Shown here piece after piece: positions 8,005 to 16,986 of a DNA stretch of 56,857 nt. Numbering within the stretch: the stretch's first letter is position 1; every line of letters starts with the position of its first letter. The notes under the pieces are model-generated. The model was not told the DNA's origin. It made no database searches and saw only the letters and a list, made by a program, of their open reading frames with translations. Location: NCBI GenBank assembly GCA_045593005.1, contig JAZNVV010000044.1, positions 1 through 56,857 on the forward strand. Direction: 5' to 3'. The stretch is from UBA11475 sp045593005. Its GTDB lineage: Bacteria; Bacillota; Clostridia; Christensenellales; Borkfalkiaceae. A program made the position numbers and the translations under genes.

Positions 8005-9546
8005 ATGTGGCTTGATTACGTTATTTTAGGGCTGTACGCTTTAAGTATGGTTGGGATAGCCCTCTATACGCGCAATCGTTCAAAATCAGTTGACGACTTT
8101 TTACTTGCAGGTGATAAAGGCTTAAACGGTTGGATGAGTGCTTTTGCATACGGCACCACGTACTTTTCTGCAGTAATTTTTATAGGATATGCAGGTAACT
8201 TTGGCAGACAGTATGGCTTGGCGTCTATTTGGATAGGTGTTGGCAACGCTTTACTTGGTTCGCTTTTAGCGTGGTCGGTTTTGGCAAAGAGAACGAAGAA
8301 TATGACTAATAGACTTCAGTCAAAAACTATGCCCGACTTTTTTGAAAAGCGTTATGGTAGCAAGAATTTAAAACTTGTTTCGGCAATAATTATTTTTATA
8401 TTCTTAATACCATATTCAGCGTCCGTATATAGTGGTCTTTCAAGTTTATTTGAAATAGTTTTTGGTATCCCGGGCTATATAATAATGATAATTTTGGCAG
8501 TTCTAACTGCGTTCTATCTATTCTTTGGTGGATATTTTGCAACGGCACTTTCCGATTTTATACAAGGTATAATTATGCTTGTCGGCGTAGTGATTATGGT
8601 TATTTGTTTCTTAAATCACGAAAACGTCGGTTGGGACTTGTCAACTTTAACAAGCAATCCTAACCTTAACTGGATAACTTTTGAAAGCACCAACAAAGGC
8701 ATATATGGCAACACAGTTTCCCTTCTTTCTCTTGTGATATTAACTTCTCTTGGCGTGTGGGGACTTCCACAAACAGTACATAAATATTACGCCGTAAGGG
8801 ATAGAAAGGCTATAAAGCAAGGAACTATCGTTTCTACGTTATTTGCTTTAATTATAGGATTTGGCGCGTATTTTGTAGGCGCATTATCAAGTTATTTTCC
8901 ACAACTTTCAACCGTGCCGGGCGATAGAGTTATTCCACATATGTTGAATATTGTTATTCCTATGGGGCTTATGGGGATAATTGCCGTGCTTATACTTTCA
9001 GCAAGTATGTCGACGTTATCTTCGGTATCACTTGCGTCGGCATCAGTTGTTGCAATAGACATTTACAAAGGCAAAATAAATACGCAGGCGTCAGATAGGA
9101 AAACTAACTGGGTTATGAGAATTCTTTGCCTTGTATTTATTCTTATTTCAGTAGTGATTGCAATATTAAATGAAAAGTTCAACATTACTGCAATAGCATA
9201 TATGATGGGTATAAGTTGGGGCACGCTTTCGGGCTGTTTTACAGGCCCGTTTGTGTGTGGCGTAATTTCAAAGAAGGTTACTAAATCTGCATCATGGGCG
9301 TCTATTATAAGTTCGCTAGTATTGACGGTAGCGCTCGTAATATTCTTTGGTTATCACAAAAACGGTTTTGATTGCAGTTTTGGTATTGCTTTAAAAACGG
9401 GCGTCGGCTGTTCTCCTATGATAGGCGTTATTTGTATGGTATTTTCCATAATTATTACGACAATCGTTAGTTGTTTAACAAAAAAACCGTCGGAAGAACT
9501 TATATACAATGCGTTTAATAAAGAAATTAAAAATGAGATTAAATAA
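8005..9546 (+). CDS. Sodium:solute symporter (SSS family)
   Basis: A 513-residue integral membrane protein with about 13 membrane segments, beginning LDYVILGLYALSMVG. The SSS core is recognisable by SVDDFLLAGD near residue 33, FSAVIFIGYAG near 60 and the serine-rich SASMSTLSSVSLASA near 332-346, the Na+-site region. AGGAGG sits 7 bases before the ATG. It is the first structural gene after the Tyr attenuator and is followed at 15 bases by an aryl-CoA ligase. A likely cargo is therefore an aryl acid or aromatic amino acid. The substrate is inferred from context only. Confidence 0.85.
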   Translation: MWLDYVILGLYALSMVGIALYTRNRSKSVDDFLLAGDKGLNGWMSAFAYGTTYFSAVIFIGYAGNFGRQYGLASIWIGVGNALLGSLLAWSVLAKRTKNMTNRLQSKTMPDFFEKRYGSKNLKLVSAIIIFIFLIPYSASVYSGLSSLFEIVFGIPGYIIMIILAVLTAFYLFFGGYFATALSDFIQGIIMLVGVVIMVICFLNHENVGWDLSTLTSNPNLNWITFESTNKGIYGNTVSLLSLVILTSLGVWGLPQTVHKYYAVRDRKAIKQGTIVSTLFALIIGFGAYFVGALSSYFPQLSTVPGDRVIPHMLNIVIPMGLMGIIAVLILSASMSTLSSVSLASASVVAIDIYKGKINTQASDRKTNWVMRILCLVFILISVVIAILNEKFNITAIAYMMGISWGTLSGCFTGPFVCGVISKKVTKSASWASIISSLVLTVALVIFFGYHKNGFDCSFGIALKTGVGCSPMIGVICMVFSIIITTIVSCLTKKPSEELIYNAFNKEIKNEIK

Positions 9547-9561
9547 ATAGCTGGTGAAAAA

Positions 9562-10860
9562 ATGATTTGGTCTAAAGAAGAAACATTATCAAGAAGCGAA
9601 ATAGAAGCGCTTCAACTAAAACGTTTGCAAGAAACCGTTTACCGTGTATACGAAAAGGTGGCGCCATACCGTAAAAAGATGGACGACGCAGGCGTTAAGC
9701 CGGAAGACATTAAGTCGCTTGCCGACCTTAAAAAACTTCCTTTTGTAACTAAACAAGACATGCGTGACAATTATCCTTTCGGGCTTTTTGCCGTCCCGAA
9801 GGAAGAACTTTTACGTATACACGCATCTTCTGGCACGACTGGCAAGCCAACCGTAGTTGGTTACACCAAAAAAGATATGGAAATGTGGACGGAATGCGTA
9901 TCGCGTATTGCTTGTGCAGGTGGCGCAACTGAAAAGGACGTTGCACAAATTTGTTTTGGCTACGGCATGTTTACAGGCGCATTAGGGCTTCACTACGGGC
10001 TTGAAAATATAGGTGCAACAATAGTTCCGTCATCAACGGGGAACTCTGAAAAGCAAATAATGTATATGAAAGATTTTGGCACGACGTTACTTGTAGCGAC
10101 GCCGTCTTACGCATTAAGACTTGCTGAAGTTGCAAAACAAATCGGTATCGATCCAAAGACAGATTTAAAAGTAAAAATAGGTCTTGTTGGTAGCGAACTT
10201 TTAACGGATGCAATGCGTGAAGAAATGCATAAATACTGGGGTTATGATATGCTTGTAACTTCAAATTACGGCATGAGTGAACTTATGGGACCGGGCGTCT
10301 CGGGTGAGTGTGAGTATCTTTGTGGTATGCACATTAACGAGGACTATTTTATTCCTGAAATTATTGATCCAGTTACTGGCGAGGTTTTACCTGCTGGTGA
10401 AAAGGGTGAACTTGTAATAACTTGTATTAAAAAAGAGGCGTTACCACTTATTCGTTATAGAACGAAGGATATTACCAGACTTATATACGAGCCTTGTAAG
10501 TGTGGACGTACGACTTGCAGAATGGAAAATCTTTCTGGTAGAAGCGACGATATGCTTAAAATTCGTGGTGTAAACGTATTCCCAAGCCAGATAGAGGAGG
10601 TAATTCTTTCAGTAGACGAACTTGGTCCACATTATGAAATTATAGTTGAAAGGGAAAACTATTCCGATAAACTTACCGTCAGAGTAGAATTAAAAGAAGC
10701 GACGGATAGTTTGGCAGTTTTAGAAAATATTGAGAAAAAGGTTAAATCTAAACTTCGCGTAATATTAGGTCTTGATGCAAAAATTAAGATTGAATCGCCA
10801 AATACTTTACAGCGTTTTGAAGGAAAGGCAAAAAGAGTTAAAGATTTAAGAGGAAAATAA
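9562..10860 (+). CDS. paaK: Phenylacetate-CoA ligase family enzyme (first copy)
   Basis: A 432-residue adenylate-forming ligase of the PaaK type. The AMP-binding motif is SSGTTGKPTVVGYT near residues 89-102, followed by NYGMSELMGPG and the C-terminal GRSDDMLKIRGVNVFPSQ hinge. It would activate phenylacetate, 4-hydroxyphenylacetate or indoleacetate to the CoA thioester with ATP. A CxCGRTTC cluster lies near residue 312. It stands directly before iorA (one base apart), and a second copy of identical length follows iorB. The substrate split between the two copies is not predictable by eye. Confidence 0.9.
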   Translation: MIWSKEETLSRSEIEALQLKRLQETVYRVYEKVAPYRKKMDDAGVKPEDIKSLADLKKLPFVTKQDMRDNYPFGLFAVPKEELLRIHASSGTTGKPTVVGYTKKDMEMWTECVSRIACAGGATEKDVAQICFGYGMFTGALGLHYGLENIGATIVPSSTGNSEKQIMYMKDFGTTLLVATPSYALRLAEVAKQIGIDPKTDLKVKIGLVGSELLTDAMREEMHKYWGYDMLVTSNYGMSELMGPGVSGECEYLCGMHINEDYFIPEIIDPVTGEVLPAGEKGELVITCIKKEALPLIRYRTKDITRLIYEPCKCGRTTCRMENLSGRSDDMLKIRGVNVFPSQIEEVILSVDELGPHYEIIVERENYSDKLTVRVELKEATDSLAVLENIEKKVKSKLRVILGLDAKIKIESPNTLQRFEGKAKRVKDLRGK

Positions 10861-10861
10861 T

Positions 10862-12598
10862 ATGAAAGAGCAAAAGATTATGCTTGGCAACGACGCTATC
10901 GCAAGGGGCGCTTATGAAGCAGGGGTAAAAGTTTCAAGCGCATATCCAGGTACGCCAAGTACGGAAATTAGTGAATTTTTAGCAAAATACGACGAAGTTT
11001 ATACAGAGTGGGCTCCAAACGAAAAAGTCGCTGTTGAAGTTGCCGCAGGCGCGTCGATAGCAGGGGTAAGAAGCCTTGCTTGTATGAAGCACGTAGGTTT
11101 AAACGTGGCAAGCGACCCTATTTACACGCTTGCATACACGGGTATAAATGCTGGTTTAGTAGTCGTAGTAGCAGATGATCCAGGTCTTGCAAGTTCGCAA
11201 AACGAACAGGACACTAGAATGATTGCAAGGAGCGCTCATCTTCCACTTTTAGAGCCGTCTGACAGTCAGGAGGCAAAAGAATTTATTAAATTTGCTTACG
11301 AATTAAGTGAAAAGTACGATACGCCGGTTATTTTAAGAACGACCACAAAACTATCACATTCACAAAGCATTGTTGAACTTTGCGACAGGGTAGAGCCTGA
11401 AGATAGGGTTTATGAAAGGAGCGTTCCTAAATACGTAATGATGCCAGCATCTGCTATCGGCAGACACAAAGTTGTTGAAGCAAGAGAAAATAAAATGGCA
11501 AACGACGCAAGCGATTTCCCTATCAACAAAGTTGAAATGGGTGATAAAAAGGTAGGTTTTATTACGAGTGGCGTTGCATATCAATACGTTAAAGAAGTTG
11601 CGCCTAATGCAAGCATATTAAAACTTGGCATTATCAATCCACTTCCTAAAAAACTTATTGAAGATTTTGTAAATTCCGTTGAAACGGTTTACGTGTTTGA
11701 AGAACTTGAACCAGTTATTGAAGAACAGGTTAAAAGTTGGGGATTAAAGGTTAAGGGAAAGGAATATTTTACAAAACAAGGCGAATATAGCGCAAACTTA
11801 TTAAAGAGGGTTTTATTTGGCGCTGACGACGTAGTTTTTGAAAAAATGGAAACGCCTAACCGTCCACCGATTTTATGTCCAGGTTGTCCACATAGAAGTG
11901 TTTTTTCCGTTCTTAACAAGTTAAAAATACATGCATCTGGCGATATCGGTTGCTACACGCTTGGCGCAGTTGCTCCACTCAACGTTATAGACACTACTAT
12001 TTGTATGGGCGCAAGTATTCCTGCCCTTCACGGTATGGAAAAGGCAAAGGGCAAAGAATTTATTAAAAACTGGGTGGCTGTTATAGGCGACTCTACTTTC
12101 CTTCATACAGGTATAAACGGGCTTATAAATATGGTGTATAACAAGTCTACTGGTACGGTTATTATTCTTGACAACCGTACGACTGGTATGACTGGGCATC
12201 AGGAGCACGCAGCAACGGGCAAAACTCTTAAAGGGGAAGATACTTACGCTGTCGACTTAACGGCTTTATGTAAAGCAGTTGGCGTTCAAAACGTTATTGA
12301 AATTAATTCTTTCGACGTTAAAGGGCTTGAAAAGGTTATAAAAGAAAGCGTTAACGGCGATAGACTTACCGTTATTATCGCTAAAGCTCCTTGCGCTTTA
12401 TTAAAGGGACAAAAATTCCCTGATAAATATTTTTCCGTGCCAGGTAAATGTGTAAATTGTGGAATGTGTTTAAAGATAGGCTGTCCTGCAATTACCAAGA
12501 CGGAAAAGGGCGTCATGATAGATGAAACCATGTGTAACGGTTGTGGGCTTTGCCAAAATTACTGTAAGTTCGGTGCAATCGAAAAGGTAGGTAAATAA
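10862..12598 (+). CDS. iorA: Indolepyruvate:ferredoxin oxidoreductase, alpha subunit
   Basis: A 578-residue, TPP-dependent, oxygen-sensitive enzyme. The N-terminal pyrimidine-binding domain opens with GNDAIARGAYEAGV and AYPGTPSTE. The TPP-pyrophosphate region is CPGCPHRS, then GDIGCYTLG and GDSTFLHTGINGL (about 408-420). The C-terminus (about 530-578) holds two 4Fe-4S clusters, CVNCGMC..CP and CNGCGLC..C. With IorB it interconverts arylpyruvates and aryl-acetyl-CoA with ferredoxin. The reaction is reversible. Flanking CoA ligases and a downstream aminotransferase permit the reductive, biosynthetic direction. Confidence 0.95.
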   Translation: MKEQKIMLGNDAIARGAYEAGVKVSSAYPGTPSTEISEFLAKYDEVYTEWAPNEKVAVEVAAGASIAGVRSLACMKHVGLNVASDPIYTLAYTGINAGLVVVVADDPGLASSQNEQDTRMIARSAHLPLLEPSDSQEAKEFIKFAYELSEKYDTPVILRTTTKLSHSQSIVELCDRVEPEDRVYERSVPKYVMMPASAIGRHKVVEARENKMANDASDFPINKVEMGDKKVGFITSGVAYQYVKEVAPNASILKLGIINPLPKKLIEDFVNSVETVYVFEELEPVIEEQVKSWGLKVKGKEYFTKQGEYSANLLKRVLFGADDVVFEKMETPNRPPILCPGCPHRSVFSVLNKLKIHASGDIGCYTLGAVAPLNVIDTTICMGASIPALHGMEKAKGKEFIKNWVAVIGDSTFLHTGINGLINMVYNKSTGTVIILDNRTTGMTGHQEHAATGKTLKGEDTYAVDLTALCKAVGVQNVIEINSFDVKGLEKVIKESVNGDRLTVIIAKAPCALLKGQKFPDKYFSVPGKCVNCGMCLKIGCPAITKTEKGVMIDETMCNGCGLCQNYCKFGAIEKVGK

Positions 12599-12599
12599 T

Positions 12600-13160
12600 A
12601 TGAATATAATGGTAGTCGGTGTGGGTGGACAAGGTACGCTTTTGACAAGCCGTATTATCGGCAAAACGGCGTTAAAGCACGGTTTTGACGTTAAACTTTC
12701 TGAAGTGCACGGTATGGCTCAACGTGGTGGTAGCGTTGTTACCTTTATTAGATACGATAAAAAGGTTTACGAACCTGTTGTTGAAGAAGGCACTGCTGAC
12801 GTATTAATTGCGTTTGAAAAATTAGAAGCGTTTCGCTATGCTCATTTTCTTAAAAAAGACGGCATTTTAATCGTGAACGATTGTAGGATAGACCCTATGA
12901 CCGTAGTGGTTGGGGCAAAAACGTATCCTGAAAATATTATTGAAAATTTAAGCAAAGTTCATAAAGTTTGTTCTATCGACGGTGGACAAGTAGCAAAAGA
13001 ACTTGGCAATAGTAAAGTCCTTAATTCGGTAGTTTTGGGCTTGGCGGCAAAGCACATAGGCTTTAAAAAAGAGGACTGGATTGACGTATTGCAGGAAACC
13101 GTTCCTCCTAAAACAGTGGAACTTAATACACTTGCGTTTAAAGCAGGTTATGAAAAATAA
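12600..13160 (+). CDS. iorB: Indolepyruvate:ferredoxin oxidoreductase, beta subunit
   Basis: A 186-residue protein of the 2-oxoacid oxidoreductase gamma/beta family. It opens with MNIMVVGVGGQGTLLTSRII, where the glycine-rich loop contacts CoA in related enzymes, and has EVHGMAQRGGSVVTFIR near residue 35. It forms the IOR complex with the alpha subunit, whose stop codon is one base upstream. A GGTAGGTAA ribosome site lies inside the iorA end. Length and gene order are standard for iorAB. Confidence 0.94.
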   Translation: MNIMVVGVGGQGTLLTSRIIGKTALKHGFDVKLSEVHGMAQRGGSVVTFIRYDKKVYEPVVEEGTADVLIAFEKLEAFRYAHFLKKDGILIVNDCRIDPMTVVVGAKTYPENIIENLSKVHKVCSIDGGQVAKELGNSKVLNSVVLGLAAKHIGFKKEDWIDVLQETVPPKTVELNTLAFKAGYEK

Positions 13161-13170
13161 GGTGAACAAA

Positions 13171-14469
13171 ATGATTTGGAATAAAGAAGTAGAATGTATG
13201 TCGCGTGAAGAAATGACTAAACTTCAAAGCGAAAGACTTGTTAAACTTGTTAAGTACGTTTACGATAACGTGGAATTTTACCGTAAGAGAATGGATTCTG
13301 TTGGGGTAAAACCTTCGGATATTAAAGGCATAGAAGATATAGTTAAATTGCCTTTTACCACGAAAGACGACTTAAGGGACAATTATCCTTTCGGTCTTTT
13401 TGCCGTGCCACACTCGGACATTGTTAGAATACACGCATCTTCTGGCACAACGGGTAAAGCAACGGTTGTTGGATACACCCAGCCTGACCTTGAAATTTGG
13501 TCGGAGTGCGTTGCAAGATGTTTTTCTATGGCAGGCGTTGGCAGGGAAGACATTGTCCAAATAGCTTACGGATACGGTCTATTTACAGGTGGTTTAGGTG
13601 CTCACGGTGGCGCTGAAAAGATAGGTGCTATGGTCGTTCCTATGAGCACGGGTAACTCAAAGAAGCTGACCACAATGATGGTAGACTTTGGAGCAACGGC
13701 AATCGCTTGTACGCCTTCATACTTATTACATATTTCCGAAGTTTTACGTGACGAAGGCTTGATTGATAAAATCAAACTTAAAGCTGCTGTCTGTGGTGCC
13801 GAGCCTTGGACGGAAAAAATGCGCCACGATATTGAAGAACGTTTAAACATTAAAGCATACGATATTTACGGGTTAAGTGAAGTTATGGGACCAGGTGTTG
13901 CGTGTGATTGTGAATACCACGCTGGCTTACACGTTTGCGAGGACCATTTCTATCCTGAAATTATTGACGCCGTAACTCATCAGCCAGTTGCCGACGGCGA
14001 AACGGGTGAACTTGTATTCACAACGCTTACAAAACAAGGGTTACCACTTATCCGTTATAGAACAAAAGACTTAACAAGTCTTTCAAGAGAAACGTGTAAA
14101 TGTGGCAGAACGAGCGTTAGAATTTCACGCTTTAAAGGTAGAAGTGACGATATGCTTATTATACGTGGCGTAAACGTATTCCCAAGTCAAGTTGAGGCAG
14201 CTCTTATCGAAGTTGAAGAAGTAACGCCACATTATATGATGATAGTAGACAGATTAAACAACCTTGACACGCTTGAAATTCAAGTAGAAATAAACAAAGA
14301 GTATTACACCGACGAAATTAAGGGGGTTGAAAAACTTACTAAAAAGATTTCTCACGTAATACAACAAGCATTAGGCATTTCAGCAAAGATAACTCTTGTT
14401 GGACCTAATACGTTAAAGAGAAGTGAAGGCAAAGCCGTTCACGTTATCGACAACCGTAAACTTTATTAA
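13171..14469 (+). CDS. paaK: Phenylacetate-CoA ligase family enzyme (second copy)
   Basis: The ATG at 13171 follows GGTGAA and gives 432 residues beginning MIWNKEVECMSREE, which aligns end to end with the first copy. Longer in-frame starts run back into iorB and are rejected. SSGTTGKATVVGYT, YGLSEVMGPG and GRSDDMLIIRGVNVFPSQ are intact, as is the CKCGRTSV cluster, so both paralogs look active. Tandem duplication around iorAB suggests two aryl acids (for example phenylacetate and 4-hydroxyphenylacetate or indoleacetate) are handled. Confidence 0.9.
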   Translation: MIWNKEVECMSREEMTKLQSERLVKLVKYVYDNVEFYRKRMDSVGVKPSDIKGIEDIVKLPFTTKDDLRDNYPFGLFAVPHSDIVRIHASSGTTGKATVVGYTQPDLEIWSECVARCFSMAGVGREDIVQIAYGYGLFTGGLGAHGGAEKIGAMVVPMSTGNSKKLTTMMVDFGATAIACTPSYLLHISEVLRDEGLIDKIKLKAAVCGAEPWTEKMRHDIEERLNIKAYDIYGLSEVMGPGVACDCEYHAGLHVCEDHFYPEIIDAVTHQPVADGETGELVFTTLTKQGLPLIRYRTKDLTSLSRETCKCGRTSVRISRFKGRSDDMLIIRGVNVFPSQVEAALIEVEEVTPHYMMIVDRLNNLDTLEIQVEINKEYYTDEIKGVEKLTKKISHVIQQALGISAKITLVGPNTLKRSEGKAVHVIDNRKLY

Positions 14470-14487
14470 TTAGGGAGGGGGAATATT

Positions 14488-14916
14488 ATGACTGCAAAAC
14501 AATTATCTGTATTTATTGAAAACAGACAAGGCAGACTTGGTGAAGTTTTAGCCGTATTAAAAAATAACGACATTAACATTTTATCTTTAAGTTTGGCTGA
14601 CACAACGGAATACGGTCTTTTACGCATCCTTGTAAATAAACCAGAAAAGGGTAAAGAAGTTCTTATAGAAAACGGTTTTTCAAGTATGATAACCGATATT
14701 TTAGTAATTAAAGTTCCACATAAGTCGGGCAGTCTGCAGGAAATTTTACAACTTATTTCCGACAGCAATATAAGTATTGAATATATGTACGGCTTGTCTA
14801 TCGACGGCGCTGATGCGTCTATCGCTATGAAGACTAACGATATTTTAGGCGCTTGCAAGATATTAAAAGACAATAATATTGAAACTATTATTGATAAAGA
14901 TTTAGAAATACTTTAA
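14488..14916 (+). CDS. Tandem ACT-domain protein
   Basis: A 142-residue protein made of two ACT domains. The first (about 1-70) starts with KQLSVFIENRQGRLGEVLAVL and the second (about 72-142) with KVPHKSGSLQEILQLI. ACT domains bind amino acids. In ior/paaK clusters such a stand-alone protein is a likely sensor or allosteric partner for aromatic amino acids or aryl-CoA. It follows paaK by 18 bases with a strong GGGAGGGGG site and is one base from the next gene. Confidence 0.85.
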   Translation: MTAKQLSVFIENRQGRLGEVLAVLKNNDINILSLSLADTTEYGLLRILVNKPEKGKEVLIENGFSSMITDILVIKVPHKSGSLQEILQLISDSNISIEYMYGLSIDGADASIAMKTNDILGACKILKDNNIETIIDKDLEIL

Positions 14917-14917
14917 T

Positions 14918-15742
14918 ATGATTATAGATTTCCACACGCATATTTATCCTGATAAGATTGCGCAGTCTACGATAAATACTATATTGAGAGGCTCCGATTT
15001 TGTACCAGCGTCTGACGGCACTAAAAACGGTTTGTTAAAAAATATGAGCGTCGCAAATGTCGACGTTTCCATTAACTTGCCCGTTTTAACGAAGCCTTCT
15101 CAATTTGATAGCGTAGCTAAATTCGCGATATGCTTAAACGAAGAATTTAACTCAAATAAAAAAGGGATACTTTCTTTTGCTGGATTTCACCCAGATTGTG
15201 ATAATATCAAGGATAAAATAAAATATTTGGTTAGTAACGGTATTAAGGGAATTAAAATTCACCCTGACTATCAAAACACCTACATTGACGACGATAGATA
15301 TTATAATATTTTAAAAGAGGCAAAGGACAACGGGCTTGTCGTTGTTACGCATTCAGGGGTGGACAGTGGTTATGTCGGTAAGCCTATTAAATGCCCACCT
15401 GAAAAAGTTTTAAAAATTATCGACCGTTTGGGTGGTTACGATAAATTTGTACTTGCGCACTTTGGTGGCAAAGATTTGGCAGTAGAAGTTTTTTCTCTCC
15501 TTGCAGGCAAAAACTTATACTTTGATACAGCGCTTGCTTTGGACGAATTGCCAAAAAGCCTTTTTGAAAAAATAGTTTACAAACACGGCGCTGATAAAAT
15601 TTTATTTGCGACGGATAGTCCTTGGATAAGCCAGCTAAAATACGTTGATATTATCAAATCTTACGACTTTGACAAAGTAATTGAAGATAAGATTTTATAT
15701 AAAAATGCTTTAAACCTTTTAGATATAAAGGAGCAAAAATGA
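14918..15742 (+). CDS. Metal-dependent amidohydrolase-family (TIM-barrel) enzyme
   Basis: A 274-residue amidohydrolase-2-type barrel. The metal ligands visible in order are HTH in DFHTHIYP (residues 5-7), KIHPDYQ near 117, THSG near 146, AHFGG near 183 and FATDSPW near 229. The family contains hydrolases and non-oxidative decarboxylases. The aromatic operon context allows either a decarboxylase or hydrolase of an aromatic compound, but no substrate is implied by the residues. The stop overlaps the aminotransferase start (ATGA). Confidence 0.8.
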   Translation: MIIDFHTHIYPDKIAQSTINTILRGSDFVPASDGTKNGLLKNMSVANVDVSINLPVLTKPSQFDSVAKFAICLNEEFNSNKKGILSFAGFHPDCDNIKDKIKYLVSNGIKGIKIHPDYQNTYIDDDRYYNILKEAKDNGLVVVTHSGVDSGYVGKPIKCPPEKVLKIIDRLGGYDKFVLAHFGGKDLAVEVFSLLAGKNLYFDTALALDELPKSLFEKIVYKHGADKILFATDSPWISQLKYVDIIKSYDFDKVIEDKILYKNALNLLDIKEQK

Positions 15743-16926
15743 TTAACGAGAAAATGTATGAACTTGGCAGTAAGCGTTCTATCATTAGAGAAATTTTTGA
15801 ATATTGCAAAGCGCGTGCCAAGGAAATCGGTGCTGAAAACGTTTACGATTTTTCAATAGGCAATCCAAGCGTTGAGCCACCGATTGAAATTAAAAACGCC
15901 ATTATAGACCTTGTGAACAACTTAAATCCCGTGCTTTTACACGGCTATACTTCTGCGCAGGGCGATTATGACGTAAGAAATGCTATTGCAGACAACCTTA
16001 ATAATAGATATAATCTTGCTCTTTCTGCTGACGATTTTTATATGACTTGTGGTGCGGCGGCGTCGCTCACTATTTCACTTAAAGCACTTATAAATCCAGG
16101 TGATGAAGCAATAGTTTTTGCTCCGTTTTTTACCGAATACCGTGTGTTTATTGAAAGCGCAGGTGGGGTAGTAGTTGTGTCAACGCCAAAGGATAGAACT
16201 TTTCAAGTGGATATTGAAGATTTCAAAAGTAAAATTACATCTAAAACAAAGGCTGTTATTATAAATTCGCCTAACAACCCAAGTGGCGTTGTGTATTCAG
16301 AAGAAACGATTATTAAACTTTGTAAAGTGTTAAAGGATAAGGAAGAAGAATACGGTCATCCTATTTATCTTATCTCCGACGAGCCTTATAGGGAACTTGT
16401 TTTTGACGACGTTGTTGTTCCTTTTGTTATGAATTACTACGATAATTCTATAGTTTGCTATTCCTATTCAAAATCACTTTCTTTGCCTGGTGAACGTATC
16501 GGTTATATCGCCGTTAACCCAAAAATGCAAGATAATAGAAAGATTTATTTTGCTGTTTGTGGCGCAGGCAGGTCACTTGGTTACGTATGTGCGCCAAGCC
16601 TTTTCCAACAGGTTATTTGCAAAAGTATAGGTGCAAAAGTCGACGTCAATATTTATAAAGAAAACAGGGATATTTTGTATGATAATTTGACGGCTTTTGG
16701 ATACGAGTGCGTTAAACCTGACGGCGCTTTTTATCTTTTCGTAAAGGCGCTTGAAGACGACGCGTATGAATTTTTTAATCGCGCTAAAGAGAAGGAAATT
16801 TTAGTTGTTCCTTGCGACGACTTTGGCGTTAAAGGATACGTTAGAATTGCGTATTGTGTGTCAAAAGAGCGTATAATCAATTCTTTGCCAGCGTTTAAAG
16901 CGCTTGCTGATAGTTATAAAAAATAA
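15739..16926 (+). CDS. Class I/II PLP aminotransferase, probable aromatic/aspartate type
   Basis: A 395-residue fold-type I aminotransferase. The landmarks are the substrate loop HGYTSAQGDYDVRNAI, the PLP phosphate region TCGAAASL, INSPNNPSGVVYSEE near residue 176, SDEPYRE near 213 and the Schiff-base lysine K245 in SYSKSLSLPGERIGY. It would transfer amino groups between glutamate and arylpyruvate. Translational coupling to the operon supports a role in the last step to, or first step from, Phe/Tyr/Trp. Specificity cannot be proved by sight. Confidence 0.88.
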   Translation: MINEKMYELGSKRSIIREIFEYCKARAKEIGAENVYDFSIGNPSVEPPIEIKNAIIDLVNNLNPVLLHGYTSAQGDYDVRNAIADNLNNRYNLALSADDFYMTCGAAASLTISLKALINPGDEAIVFAPFFTEYRVFIESAGGVVVVSTPKDRTFQVDIEDFKSKITSKTKAVIINSPNNPSGVVYSEETIIKLCKVLKDKEEEYGHPIYLISDEPYRELVFDDVVVPFVMNYYDNSIVCYSYSKSLSLPGERIGYIAVNPKMQDNRKIYFAVCGAGRSLGYVCAPSLFQQVICKSIGAKVDVNIYKENRDILYDNLTAFGYECVKPDGAFYLFVKALEDDAYEFFNRAKEKEILVVPCDDFGVKGYVRIAYCVSKERIINSLPAFKALADSYKK

Positions 16927-16934
16927 AAAATTTT

Positions 16935-16972
16935 GGTCGGTTTTAACGGTAACGGTATTGTGAAAACCGACC
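16935..16972 (+). terminator. Intergenic 10-bp hairpin after the aminotransferase gene
   Basis: GGTCGGTTTT (16935-16944) pairs perfectly with AAAACCGACC (16963-16972) around an 18-base loop, followed by TTATTTGT. The U-run is weak, so it may be a partial terminator or an mRNA-stabilising end for the aromatic operon before the ABC genes. Confidence 0.5.
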
Positions 16973-16986
16973 TTATTTGTAAAAAT

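Noticed and set aside
13081..13170. Longer start for the second PaaK inside iorB
   Set aside because: The ATG at 13171 has a ribosome site and gives the same length and N-terminus as the first PaaK.
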